NCBI GenBank assembly: GCA_002331335.1
Contig: DCZO01000029.1
Coordinates: 20,578 to 37,246, forward strand
Reading direction: 5' to 3'
DNA from: Nitrospira sp. UBA2082
Lineage (GTDB): Bacteria; Nitrospirota; Nitrospiria; Nitrospirales; Nitrospiraceae
DNA: 16,669 nt
Shown here: piece after piece, positions 6,263 through 12,639 of the stretch
Layout of the letters: each line of letters opens with the position of its first letter
Numbering within the stretch: position 1 is the first letter of the stretch
Translations under genes and position numbers: made by a program
Notes under the pieces: model-generated
Database searches by the model: none
What the model saw: only the letters and a program-made list of their open reading frames with translations
What the model was told of the DNA's origin: nothing

Positions 6263-7180
6263 TTGTTTCATGAATTTGCGTCAACCGTTCGTTCCCATCT
6301 CGCCGCTGCGGTGGGAAGTCTCTATCACATCGTCATCGTCGCGTTGAGCGCGGTGATTGCGTTCCTTCTCCCGTCGGGCGCGAAGCAGTTCCTGGCGTTT
6401 TGGTCCCGCGTGGAGCACGATAAGCTCTCGCTCATCACCGTCGAAATACTCGTCGCCGTGCTGCTGATCGCCGGCTTCAGGTATGTCCACCGCAGCCTGC
6501 GTGACCGGACCCTTGCCGCTGCCGCCGCCGGTGCGGGACTCGTCTCCTATTTCCCCCGGCGTACGAAGACTGCACAGCGGGGCATCAAACGGCTCAAGGA
6601 AGAACAGGGCACCGCCCGCACTATTATGGTGATCGGCTCGAGCGGCTACAGCACCTTCGTCGATCAAGTCGGCGACCTGTCCACTGTCCTCGACAAGTGC
6701 CTCGGTGCGAACATCCTCCTGGTCAATCCCTACAGTCAGGACGCCAGCGCACGCATCGAAGCCATGAATCATCCCGAACACAGCCTCACCGATTTCCGGG
6801 AAGAAGTCCGGCAAAGCATCGCCTTGCTCAAGCGGCTCAAAGCCATGGGCAAAGCCGTCAGACTCAAGCTCTATGCGGACCCGCCATTGGTCAAAATGGT
6901 CATCCTCGGCGATTATCTCTGGCTCCAGCATTACCATGCCGATCTGGATGTCCAGACCCTCCCGGAGTATGTCCTGCGGCGCAACCGCCAGGACCACGGC
7001 CTCTACACGCTCTACACTCACTACTTTCAGCAACGGTGGGAAAGCGCCGAGATTCCCGAATATGATCTTGACACCGACGACCTGGTCTATCGGAACCGAG
7101 CCGGTAGCGAACTCCTTCGAGAGCGGTTCGAAAGCGACGCACGCGAAGAAGCCGGAGTCTACGCCGAAGTGGCGCTATAA
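6263..7180 (+). CDS. Two-helix membrane protein with possible degenerate phospholipase-D-like domain
   Basis: I choose the TTG at 6263 because AAGAGGTG (6250-6257) lies five bases upstream and the product then begins close to the first membrane segment. It has 305 residues. Two hydrophobic segments (about 22-37 and 56-72) form a hairpin anchor, followed by a basic stretch (FPRRTKTAQRGIKRLKEEQ) and a soluble domain. The soluble domain has TIMVIGSSGYSTFV (120-133), then ILLVNPY (151-157), and later LVKMVILGDYLWLQHYH (209-225). This order of a GSSG-type strand, a Rossmann-like strand and an x-x-K...D strand recalls phospholipase-D-like folds, but the His of the HxK motif is replaced by Leu209 and the Lys-to-Asp spacing is off. 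Catalysis of that kind is therefore doubtful. The assignment is tentative; it could simply be an uncharacterised conserved membrane protein. It converges on the helicase gene. Confidence 0.75.
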   Translation: MFHEFASTVRSHLAAAVGSLYHIVIVALSAVIAFLLPSGAKQFLAFWSRVEHDKLSLITVEILVAVLLIAGFRYVHRSLRDRTLAAAAAGAGLVSYFPRRTKTAQRGIKRLKEEQGTARTIMVIGSSGYSTFVDQVGDLSTVLDKCLGANILLVNPYSQDASARIEAMNHPEHSLTDFREEVRQSIALLKRLKAMGKAVRLKLYADPPLVKMVILGDYLWLQHYHADLDVQTLPEYVLRRNRQDHGLYTLYTHYFQQRWESAEIPEYDLDTDDLVYRNRAGSELLRERFESDAREEAGVYAEVAL

Positions 7181-7228
7181 AAGGGATAAGGAGAAGCGGG
7201 GGCAAGGCTGGTCGAAGCGGATTATTGA

Positions 7229-7255
7229 CGGGAGTGGTGTCAGAAAAGACTCCCG
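7229..7255. terminator. Hairpin between convergent genes
   Basis: CGGGAGT at 7229-7235 and ACTCCCG at 7249-7255 form a perfect 7-base stem with a 13-base loop. It sits in the 101-base gap between the membrane-protein gene (+) and the helicase gene (-), where a bidirectional terminator is expected. On the + strand only GTACATTTTC follows, so it is not a textbook intrinsic terminator. Confidence 0.4.
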
Positions 7256-7281
7256 GTACATTTTCAGATTCACACCGCGGA

Positions 7282-9030
7282 TCATTCCCTGAACAATCGC
7301 ACCACTACCTTTTGCCCTTTGATCCTCGCCCGGCCGAGCACATCGATGATCTTCGACGCCATCGCGTCCGGCACTTCGACGAGGGAAAAGCGATCGAGGA
7401 TTTCGATACCGCCGAGGGCCTTGGAGTTGATCCGAGCTTCGTTGGCAATCGCGCCGACGAGATCGCCAGGCGTGATCCCGGCGGACCACCCGGCTCCGAT
7501 ATAGATCCGCGTCATTCCCGCCATCGGTCCTACGCGACCGGGTCTGCCCTGCGACGGTCGGTTGCCCGGTCTTGAAGGGGCGCCACGATCGCGGTCGCCC
7601 GCCCGGCCTCCCGGTCGCTGCATGCTGCGATAGGGTTCTGGCCGTCTCACCGGTACGGCGGGAATGTCTTCCTCGACCCGATCACCTCCCTGTGATTGAA
7701 AGACGAGCTTCATCGCAGCGGCGGCGAGTGTGAACGGATCGCTTGATGCAGCCAGGGCTTCGGCGACGCCACGGAACTCGCCGATGTCGTCCGCTTGCAT
7801 CGCTTCCTGCACGGCGGCCCTGGTCCGTTCGAGCCGTTTGGCCAGCAGATCGGCCACCGACGGAACGGGCGCCACTGTCACTTTGGCTTTGGTGATCTGT
7901 TCGATGCTGCGCAGCAACCGTTCCTCACGTGGGTCGAGAATCGTAATGGCCGCGCCCTCACGCCCGGCCCGACCGGTTCGCCCGATGCGATGCACGTACA
8001 CTTCTGCTGACGAGGGCAAATCGAAATTGATCACGTGCGACACGCTGGGAATGTCCAACCCGCGGGCGGCCACGTCGGTGGCCACGAGCAGTTCGGTTTG
8101 TCCCGTGCGGAAAGCCTGCATGACGCGATCCCGTTGGGGCTGGCTCATGCCGCCGTGGATCGCCTCGGCCCGATGACCTCGGCCGTTCAGCATGACCGTA
8201 ACTTCATCGACTTCCACGCGCGTGCGGCAAAACACGAGAGCGGATTTCGGGCCGGCCATGTCCAAGACGCGGGCCAAGGCGGCGCCGCGATAGGGCTTGG
8301 CGACGACATAGGCCGTCTGCTGGACGCGCGGGGCGGTCCCGGCTTTGACCGGTTCTTTGGCGATGCTGATTTCGACCGGGTGTGTGAGGTGCCGATGCGC
8401 AATCGACTTGATGCGGGGCGGCATGGTGGCAGAGAAGAGCGCGGTCTGTTTCGTCGCCGGTGTCTGCTCCAGAATCGCGTCGAGATCGTCGGCGAACCCC
8501 ATGTCGAGCATCTCGTCGGCCTCGTCCAGGACGACGACACGCACCTGTGCCAGCTTCAGAGTCTGCCGCCGAATATGATCGAGGGCGCGCCCCGGTGTTG
8601 CGACCACGACATCGACCCCGCGCTTGAGAGCCTGGAACTGGGGTCCGAAGGCTTGGCCTCCATAGATGGTCACGACGCTTGTGCGAAGTTCCTTTCCGTA
8701 CCGCTGCACCGCTTCGCCAACTTGCACCGCCAATTCGCGGGTCGGTACGAGAATCAACGCGGCGGGACGTGCGTTCGCGCCCTGCGCCAGACGTTGCAAC
8801 AGCGGTAACGTGAAGGCCGCGGTCTTACCGGTACCGGTCGCCGCCTGTCCCAAAACATCTTTCCCGGCCAGCAACGGCGGGATCGCTTCCCGCTGAATCG
8901 GGGTCGGCTCCTCATAGCCCAGTTGATCCAATGTCGCGAGCAGCCTTGCTTCCAAGCCGAGGGCGGCAAAACCTGGAGAAAAGCCATGGGCTGAGGGGAT
9001 GGCGGATGATGGAGGCGCTTCATGTTTCAT
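7282..9030 (-). CDS. deaD: DEAD-box ATP-dependent RNA helicase with DbpA-type C-terminal domain
   Basis: A 582-residue cytoplasmic helicase that uses ATP to open short RNA duplexes, with likely roles in ribosome assembly and in RNA structure and decay at low temperature. All family motifs are visible: an aromatic (Phe21) and the Q motif PTPIQ (42-46), motif I AATGTGKT (63-70), Ia PTREL (96-100), Ib TPGR (145-148), II DEAD (169-172), III SAT (200-202), IV-V with VFCRT and ATDVAARGLD, and VI HRIGRTGRAG (347-356). After the two RecA-like domains comes an Arg/Gly/Pro-rich linker (about 460-505) and then a C-terminal domain (MTRIYIGAGWSAGITPGDLVGAI...VVVRLF, 506-580) of the DbpA RNA-binding type. 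The architecture matches DeaD/CsdA better than RhlE. The ATG at 9030 has only a weak AAAGG site 12 bases upstream, which may mean regulated translation. It appears monocistronic. The symbol is by architecture; csdA is a synonym. Confidence 0.96.
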   Translation of the reverse strand: MKHEAPPSSAIPSAHGFSPGFAALGLEARLLATLDQLGYEEPTPIQREAIPPLLAGKDVLGQAATGTGKTAAFTLPLLQRLAQGANARPAALILVPTRELAVQVGEAVQRYGKELRTSVVTIYGGQAFGPQFQALKRGVDVVVATPGRALDHIRRQTLKLAQVRVVVLDEADEMLDMGFADDLDAILEQTPATKQTALFSATMPPRIKSIAHRHLTHPVEISIAKEPVKAGTAPRVQQTAYVVAKPYRGAALARVLDMAGPKSALVFCRTRVEVDEVTVMLNGRGHRAEAIHGGMSQPQRDRVMQAFRTGQTELLVATDVAARGLDIPSVSHVINFDLPSSAEVYVHRIGRTGRAGREGAAITILDPREERLLRSIEQITKAKVTVAPVPSVADLLAKRLERTRAAVQEAMQADDIGEFRGVAEALAASSDPFTLAAAAMKLVFQSQGGDRVEEDIPAVPVRRPEPYRSMQRPGGRAGDRDRGAPSRPGNRPSQGRPGRVGPMAGMTRIYIGAGWSAGITPGDLVGAIANEARINSKALGGIEILDRFSLVEVPDAMASKIIDVLGRARIKGQKVVVRLFRE

Positions 9031-9063
9031 GCGTGACGGTAAACCTTTTCGTGATTTGTCTGT

Positions 9064-9081
9064 CCGGCAACCGATTGCCGG
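9064..9081 (-). promoter_or_regulatory. Perfect stem-loop in the presumed helicase leader
   Basis: CCGGCAA at 9064-9070, loop CCGA, TTGCCGG at 9075-9081: a 7-base perfect stem with a tetraloop, 34-51 bases upstream of the helicase start. Known DeaD/CsdA genes have structured leaders that control expression in the cold, so a role in mRNA structure is plausible, but this is inference. Confidence 0.4.
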
Positions 9082-9335
9082 TCAGGATGAGGAATGGACT
9101 GCATTCTACGTGTTCGAGGTGGCCCGGGTCTATCCCACCGCCTGTTCGGCTGGTCTTGTGCCGTTATTGCCACAGATCCTCACAATGACTTGTAGCGGAG
9201 TTCCCCAATTCACTCGTCGGCGGCTCGTTCACTAGTCCTGCCAACCATCCGAGATATCGCTCAAATGCCACGCTTCCGACCGAACCAACCCTGGCGTCGA
9301 GCTTGCTCAATAGTGGTTCATGCATTGCAAGTCCC

Positions 9336-9347
9336 CTTGATCAAGGA
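9336..9347. promoter_or_regulatory. 12-bp palindrome upstream of dodecin
   Basis: CCTTGATCAAGG is its own reverse complement and lies 51 bases before the dodecin ATG, a distance suited to an operator overlapping the promoter or transcription start. No -35/-10 pair could be assigned with confidence. Confidence 0.35.
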
Positions 9348-9398
9348 TGGACGGTCAATCAACCGCGCGCAGGCGCATGAGTTGAAAGGAGAGATGCC

Positions 9399-9599
9399 AT
9401 GTCAGTTGCCAAGATTATCGAAATCAGTTCCGAATCCCCCAAGAGTTTCGAGGATGCCATTGTCCAGGGAATTACCCGAGCGTCCCAGACACTTCACGGG
9501 ATCAAGTCCGCGTGGGTGGCAGAGCAACATGTCGTCGTTGAAAACGGCAAGGTCGCCTTGTACCGCGTGGGTCTGAAGATCACGTTCGTGATGGATTGA
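9399..9599 (+). CDS. Dodecin, flavin-binding storage protein
   Basis: A 66-residue protein, the usual length for dodecins, which assemble into hollow dodecamers that bind flavins (FMN, riboflavin or lumichrome) and, in some members, coenzyme A. They are thought to buffer free flavin and protect it from light. Sequence evidence is strong: SVAKIIEISSESPKSFEDAI, a helix ITRASQTLHGIKSA, the flavin-stacking Trp39 in AWV, then E-x-HVVVENGK-x-x-x-YRVGLKITFV, the two long strands typical of the fold. The start is certain, with AAAGGAGAG (9385-9393) five bases upstream. The next gene begins 56 bases after its stop. Confidence 0.95.
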   Translation: MSVAKIIEISSESPKSFEDAIVQGITRASQTLHGIKSAWVAEQHVVVENGKVALYRVGLKITFVMD

Positions 9600-9636
9600 C
9601 GGGCGGCGCCAGTAGCAGGCTCGTGTCACCGACTGT

Positions 9637-9646
9637 GGAGGGGGAG
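9637..9646 (+). promoter_or_regulatory. Ribosome binding site deciding the MlaC-family start
   Basis: GGAGGGGGAG lies nine bases before the TTG at 9656 and is the only good Shine-Dalgarno site in the upstream part of this reading frame. It favours TTG 9656 over the far-upstream TTG at 9596, which overlaps the dodecin stop, and over the GTG at 9684. Confidence 0.6.
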
Positions 9647-9655
9647 ACTCGCTGG

Positions 9656-10309
9656 TTGCCATACGTACGTTGGAAGAGGACGGTGTGGTCTAGAAACTTC
9701 CTTCACGATGCTGTGCTGGTCACTCTCGTCTGGTCAACCACGTTCATGGCATTCGCGCAGGCCTCCGAGTCTCCGACGGAGGCAGTGCGTGAAACGGTCA
9801 ACCGAGTAATCCAGATCCTCGAGGATCCCGCACTGAAAGACCCGGCAAGGCTCATGCCTCGCCGCCGTATGCTGGAAGAGGTGATCGCGACGCGTTTCGA
9901 CTATGCCGAAATGTCGAAACGGGCATTGGCGGTCTACTGGGTTCCCCTCACGCCTGCCGAGCAGACGGAGTTCGTCGAGCTGTTCAAGAGGTTCCTGTCG
10001 GACCGCTATGCCGACAAGATCGAGGGCTATAGCGGAGAACAAGTGGCGTACATGTCGGAACGAATCGAAGGGTCGTATGCAGAGGTCAGGACCGAACTCC
10101 GGTCTGAGAAAACGACCATTCCTGTGGATTATCGCCTCCTCTTGAAGGAGGGCCGGTGGCATGCCTACGACATTATCGCAGATGGCGTCAGTCTGGTGAA
10201 GAATTACCGGAGTCAGTTCAATACGATCATCCGCGACAGTTCATACCAGGAACTGGTGAAAACATTGCGCGAACGGACGCTGGAGGAAAACACGAAAAAG
10301 AAACGATGA
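9656..10309 (+). CDS. MlaC-family periplasmic phospholipid-binding protein
   Basis: A member of the MlaC/Ttg2D (toluene-tolerance) family, periplasmic proteins that carry phospholipids between outer-membrane and inner-membrane Mla complexes. With the TTG start at 9656 it has 217 residues: an Arg/Lys-containing N-region, a hydrophobic core, and a cleavage site Ala-Phe-Ala34|Gln. The mature protein shows the family pattern: PTEAVRETVNRVIQILEDP, then RRRMLEEVIATRFDYAEMSKRALAVYW, LTPAEQTEFVELFKRFLSDRYADKIEGY, a strand region with VPVDYRLL-type sequence, and WHAYDIIADGVSLVKNYRSQFNTIIRDSSYQELVKTLRER. Family members often sit beside mlaD/E/F genes; none is present here, so this is a stand-alone copy. 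Translation may be linked to dodecin by proximity (56 bases), although no functional link between the two is known. Confidence 0.92.
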   Translation: MPYVRWKRTVWSRNFLHDAVLVTLVWSTTFMAFAQASESPTEAVRETVNRVIQILEDPALKDPARLMPRRRMLEEVIATRFDYAEMSKRALAVYWVPLTPAEQTEFVELFKRFLSDRYADKIEGYSGEQVAYMSERIEGSYAEVRTELRSEKTTIPVDYRLLLKEGRWHAYDIIADGVSLVKNYRSQFNTIIRDSSYQELVKTLRERTLEENTKKKR

Positions 10310-10460
10310 CGAAATTCCTGGGGGCCATTCTTCTGAGAAGTCCCCGACTACCCCTTATGGAGATCGCTGTCGCCCGTGAACGAGTCCGATGGTGGCGTAC
10401 GTGGCCATGACGGAGTGACGGTTCGGACGAGTCGCGTATCGACCACGGAGGAATCTGCTC

Positions 10461-10814
10461 ATGATCATATCCATCGCCTTCACGGTCTATCCGGTCTCGA
10501 ACATGGAACGGGCGCGAGCGTTCTACGAACATGTGCTCGGCTTGCATATGAGCTACAACTATCGGGATGTCTGGGTGGAATACGAGATCGGGAGTTCCAC
10601 GTTCGCCATCACGACGACGGACATGGGCCATACGCCTGGCGCAAAAGGGGCGGTGGCGGCGTTTGAGGTGTCTGATTTCGAGGCGTTTATCCACAGGATG
10701 AAGGAGAGGGCCGTGTTGTTCGTCACGGAGGCATTCGAGACGCCCGTCTGCCGAATGGCGGTGATCGAAGATCCGGATGGGAATCACATCACGATCCACA
10801 AACGCCATGCATGA
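10461..10814 (+). CDS. VOC-superfamily (glyoxalase/dioxygenase fold) protein
   Basis: A 117-residue single-domain protein with the paired beta-alpha-beta-beta-beta pattern of the vicinal oxygen chelate superfamily. Its N-terminus is FTVYPVSNMERARAFYEHVLGL, the classic first-module sequence, and it ends in VIEDPDGNHITIHKR, matching the second-module DPDGN turn. The usual metal ligands are altered. The position near the start that often holds His carries a hydrophobic or Thr residue, and the final ligand often seen as Glu is His or absent. The reaction therefore cannot be named; members include glyoxalases, dioxygenases and antibiotic-binding proteins. GGAGGA at 10447-10452 lies eight bases before the ATG. 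It is 151 bases after the MlaC-family gene, and its stop is only seven bases from the stop of the convergent SAM synthetase gene. Confidence 0.92.
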   Translation: MIISIAFTVYPVSNMERARAFYEHVLGLHMSYNYRDVWVEYEIGSSTFAITTTDMGHTPGAKGAVAAFEVSDFEAFIHRMKERAVLFVTEAFETPVCRMAVIEDPDGNHITIHKRHA

Positions 10815-10821
10815 CGTTCAT

Positions 10822-12036
10822 TCAGCACACCCGATACAGGCCTCGCGTCAACCCGTTGCAAAAAGTCTTCATGCGGGCAAAGGCCAGCTGGACTTCGCGT
10901 TGGATCTGCGGGCGAACGGCCGCCAGCCTCGTCCTGCTCGCCGGAATGACCTCGACGACCACGGATTGCGGCGAGGAAATCGGCTGGCCGATCTGGCTCG
11001 TCATCCAGACCGTCACGTCCGAGAGCCCGCGCACGTTTTTATGGATGTCCTCCGCCAACACCTGCGCCAACACGTTGTAGATCTTCCCGACATGCGCCAC
11101 AGGATTCTTCCCCGGCGCAGCTTCGGCGCTGGCCGGCCGTCTCAGTGAAATGATCCCGCAGACACGATTGCCCCGCCCGACTTCGCCGGAATCTCCCGCC
11201 TCCGCCGATGTGCCGAGCAATGTCAGGTAGGTGCCGGCCTCGCCGGCCCCGGGTTGATCCAGCACGTTGGCGAATATGTGCGGAAAGAGGCCGGTTCCGC
11301 TCTTCCGGATTACGAATTGGGTCAGGGCGCGTTCCACCAGTGCTTTCCGTTTGAAGTACTCGGACTCGCTACGGATCATCGGGGCTAAGAAGGGCATTGC
11401 TACCGTCACAAAGAGCTCTTTCTCGCGCCGTACCGCGAGCACCTTCACGTCTTCGCCCGTGTCGGGAAACTCTTTCTTAAAGGAACGGCTATTCAGAAAT
11501 CGCTCGATCTGGAATACCAGCCGCTCCGTCGGGGTAAACGGGGCGTACCCGACGGTGGCGGAGGTGTCATTCGCCACGACTTCCCGAGGCCGCTCGGAGA
11601 CGGACCGCAGCTCCTCCGACGCCGGTTTCAGTTCGACTTGGCATTCCAAGTCCTTGAGGGGCTTGATGCGTGGCAAGTGCCGCTTGAACCAGGTATACGC
11701 CGCCCGTTCGGCGATCTCCTTCACCGGAATGCGCTTGTGGTTCCATTCGAAGGTAGCTCGATCCCCCATGACCAACCGCATCGGAGCGAGCACAGAACCA
11801 CCTCCGAATCGGCAGGCGACCTGACCCGCCACCAGCATCCCCTTGTCGGCATTGAAATGGAGAACGCGACCGCAGGTCTTCAGATACGCTTGGGCCAATT
11901 GGACGGCCACGGATTCCATGACGGCATCGCAGATCGTGTCGGGATGACCTAATCCCTTTCGCTCGACGATTTCGACGGCTTCCTGCGCGGGAGGCATGCG
12001 AGAGGATTCGAGAATCATCGGCTCAATCAGAGTCAT
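10822..12036 (-). CDS. mat: Archaeal-type S-adenosylmethionine synthetase
   Basis: A 404-residue enzyme that makes S-adenosylmethionine from methionine and ATP. It belongs to the archaeal family (Pfam AdoMet_Synthase type), not the usual bacterial MetK family. Diagnostic segments are VEIVERKGLGHPDTICDAVME (21-41, with His31 and Asp33), HFNADKGMLVAGQV (60-73), RFGGGSVLAPMRLVMGDRA, VVANDTSATVGYAPFTPTERLV (153-174), and the glycine-rich AGDSGEVGRGNRVCGII (280-296). The last is usually GRGNRVNG, so Cys at that Asn is unusual. Length matches archaeal enzymes, about 400 residues. The start has GAGGG six bases upstream, lying inside the end of the preceding gene. It is last in a minus-strand operon behind a radical SAM enzyme and an unknown gene, nine bases from the latter. 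Archaeal-type MATs occur in scattered bacteria, consistent with past transfer. Confidence 0.95.
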   Translation of the reverse strand: MTLIEPMILESSRMPPAQEAVEIVERKGLGHPDTICDAVMESVAVQLAQAYLKTCGRVLHFNADKGMLVAGQVACRFGGGSVLAPMRLVMGDRATFEWNHKRIPVKEIAERAAYTWFKRHLPRIKPLKDLECQVELKPASEELRSVSERPREVVANDTSATVGYAPFTPTERLVFQIERFLNSRSFKKEFPDTGEDVKVLAVRREKELFVTVAMPFLAPMIRSESEYFKRKALVERALTQFVIRKSGTGLFPHIFANVLDQPGAGEAGTYLTLLGTSAEAGDSGEVGRGNRVCGIISLRRPASAEAAPGKNPVAHVGKIYNVLAQVLAEDIHKNVRGLSDVTVWMTSQIGQPISSPQSVVVEVIPASRTRLAAVRPQIQREVQLAFARMKTFCNGLTRGLYRVC

Positions 12037-12045
12037 TTCATACCC

Positions 12046-12639
12046 TCACACTTCTGCAATCCAGGCCACCGCCGAGCCGGGACGTTCGTGATGGAGGCGG
12101 TGCAGCCCGGCTGCCTTGGCCGCCTCTACCGCTGATGCGAGACGGGTTTCCAAATCACGGGCATCGGCGGCGGCATCGTGGAGAGTCTCGAGATCGCCTC
12201 CATATCGGGCGATCAGATTGTTCATCACGTCGAGCAACTTGGTGGCGGTCTTGAAGTCGTATCGAACATAGCCGCCCTTATCGAGTGCTTCGACCAATCC
12301 GTCCCATCCGGTTTTCACGATCCGGTCCGGGCTGGTGAGATCGCGGCGGACGAATTCGGCGTAGGTCTTTACGACAATCGAACCGGAGATCCTCGCACCA
12401 TAAAGAAGCGCCGCCAAAAACCAGAGAAAGAGATCTCTCGGACGGCGGGTGGACAGGTTAAGCCCGAGCTCTGATGAAAAACGCCCCGGCACCAGCGAAA
12501 GGAGCACCCTGATCACGGTCGAACATCGCGCGGCTGTCGGTCCGGATCGGCTGGTGACCGGCCCCTGACGCTTCTCCAAGGTCTTGGTGCGGCGTTGAGT
12601 TCTCCTGAGCCTGATCAACGCAGTATCAGTGCGAAGCAT
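12046..12639 (-). CDS. Unrecognised 197-residue protein in the SAM operon
   Basis: The N-terminal 60 residues are basic and low in complexity (LRRTQRRTKTLEKRQ) and may not all be translated, but no better start with a ribosome binding site is visible. The conserved-looking core runs from about residue 66: RPRDLFLWFLAALLYGARISGSIVVKTYAEFVRRDL, then DGLVEALDKGGYVRYDFKTATKLLDVMNNLIARYGGDLETLHDAA. This resembles, from memory, all-alpha proteins related to the endonuclease III / helix-hairpin-helix glycosylase group. However, the glycine-rich hairpin expected after LETRL is absent, and the chain ends with ASAVEAAKAAGLHRLHHERPGSAVAWIAEV. I therefore give no function. The gene overlaps the upstream radical SAM gene by 14 bases and is nine bases from the SAM synthetase gene, so the three are surely co-transcribed. 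It may be a truncated family member. Confidence 0.7.
   Translation of the reverse strand: MLRTDTALIRLRRTQRRTKTLEKRQGPVTSRSGPTAARCSTVIRVLLSLVPGRFSSELGLNLSTRRPRDLFLWFLAALLYGARISGSIVVKTYAEFVRRDLTSPDRIVKTGWDGLVEALDKGGYVRYDFKTATKLLDVMNNLIARYGGDLETLHDAAADARDLETRLASAVEAAKAAGLHRLHHERPGSAVAWIAEV

Larger units (their letters stand above)
9031..9398. other. Divergent intergenic region between helicase and dodecin genes
   Basis: About 370 bases that must hold promoters in both directions. It contains a perfect hairpin close to the helicase start (9064-9081) and a 12-base palindrome close to the dodecin gene (9336-9347), both listed separately. On the minus strand a TAGAAT (complement of 9113-9118) could be a -10 box for the helicase, but no -35 lies at the right distance. 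Open frames here are short and unsupported. Confidence 0.5.

Noticed and set aside
6281..7033. A 250-codon open frame on the minus strand, antisense to the membrane-protein gene
   Set aside because: It is the complement of a gene with clear domain structure; the protein is acidic without recognisable motifs and there is no ribosome binding site.
8035..8808. A 257-codon open frame on the plus strand inside the helicase gene
   Set aside because: It is opposite the conserved helicase motifs, and its composition (His, Asp, Gly, Arg rich) is typical of an antisense shadow in GC-rich DNA.
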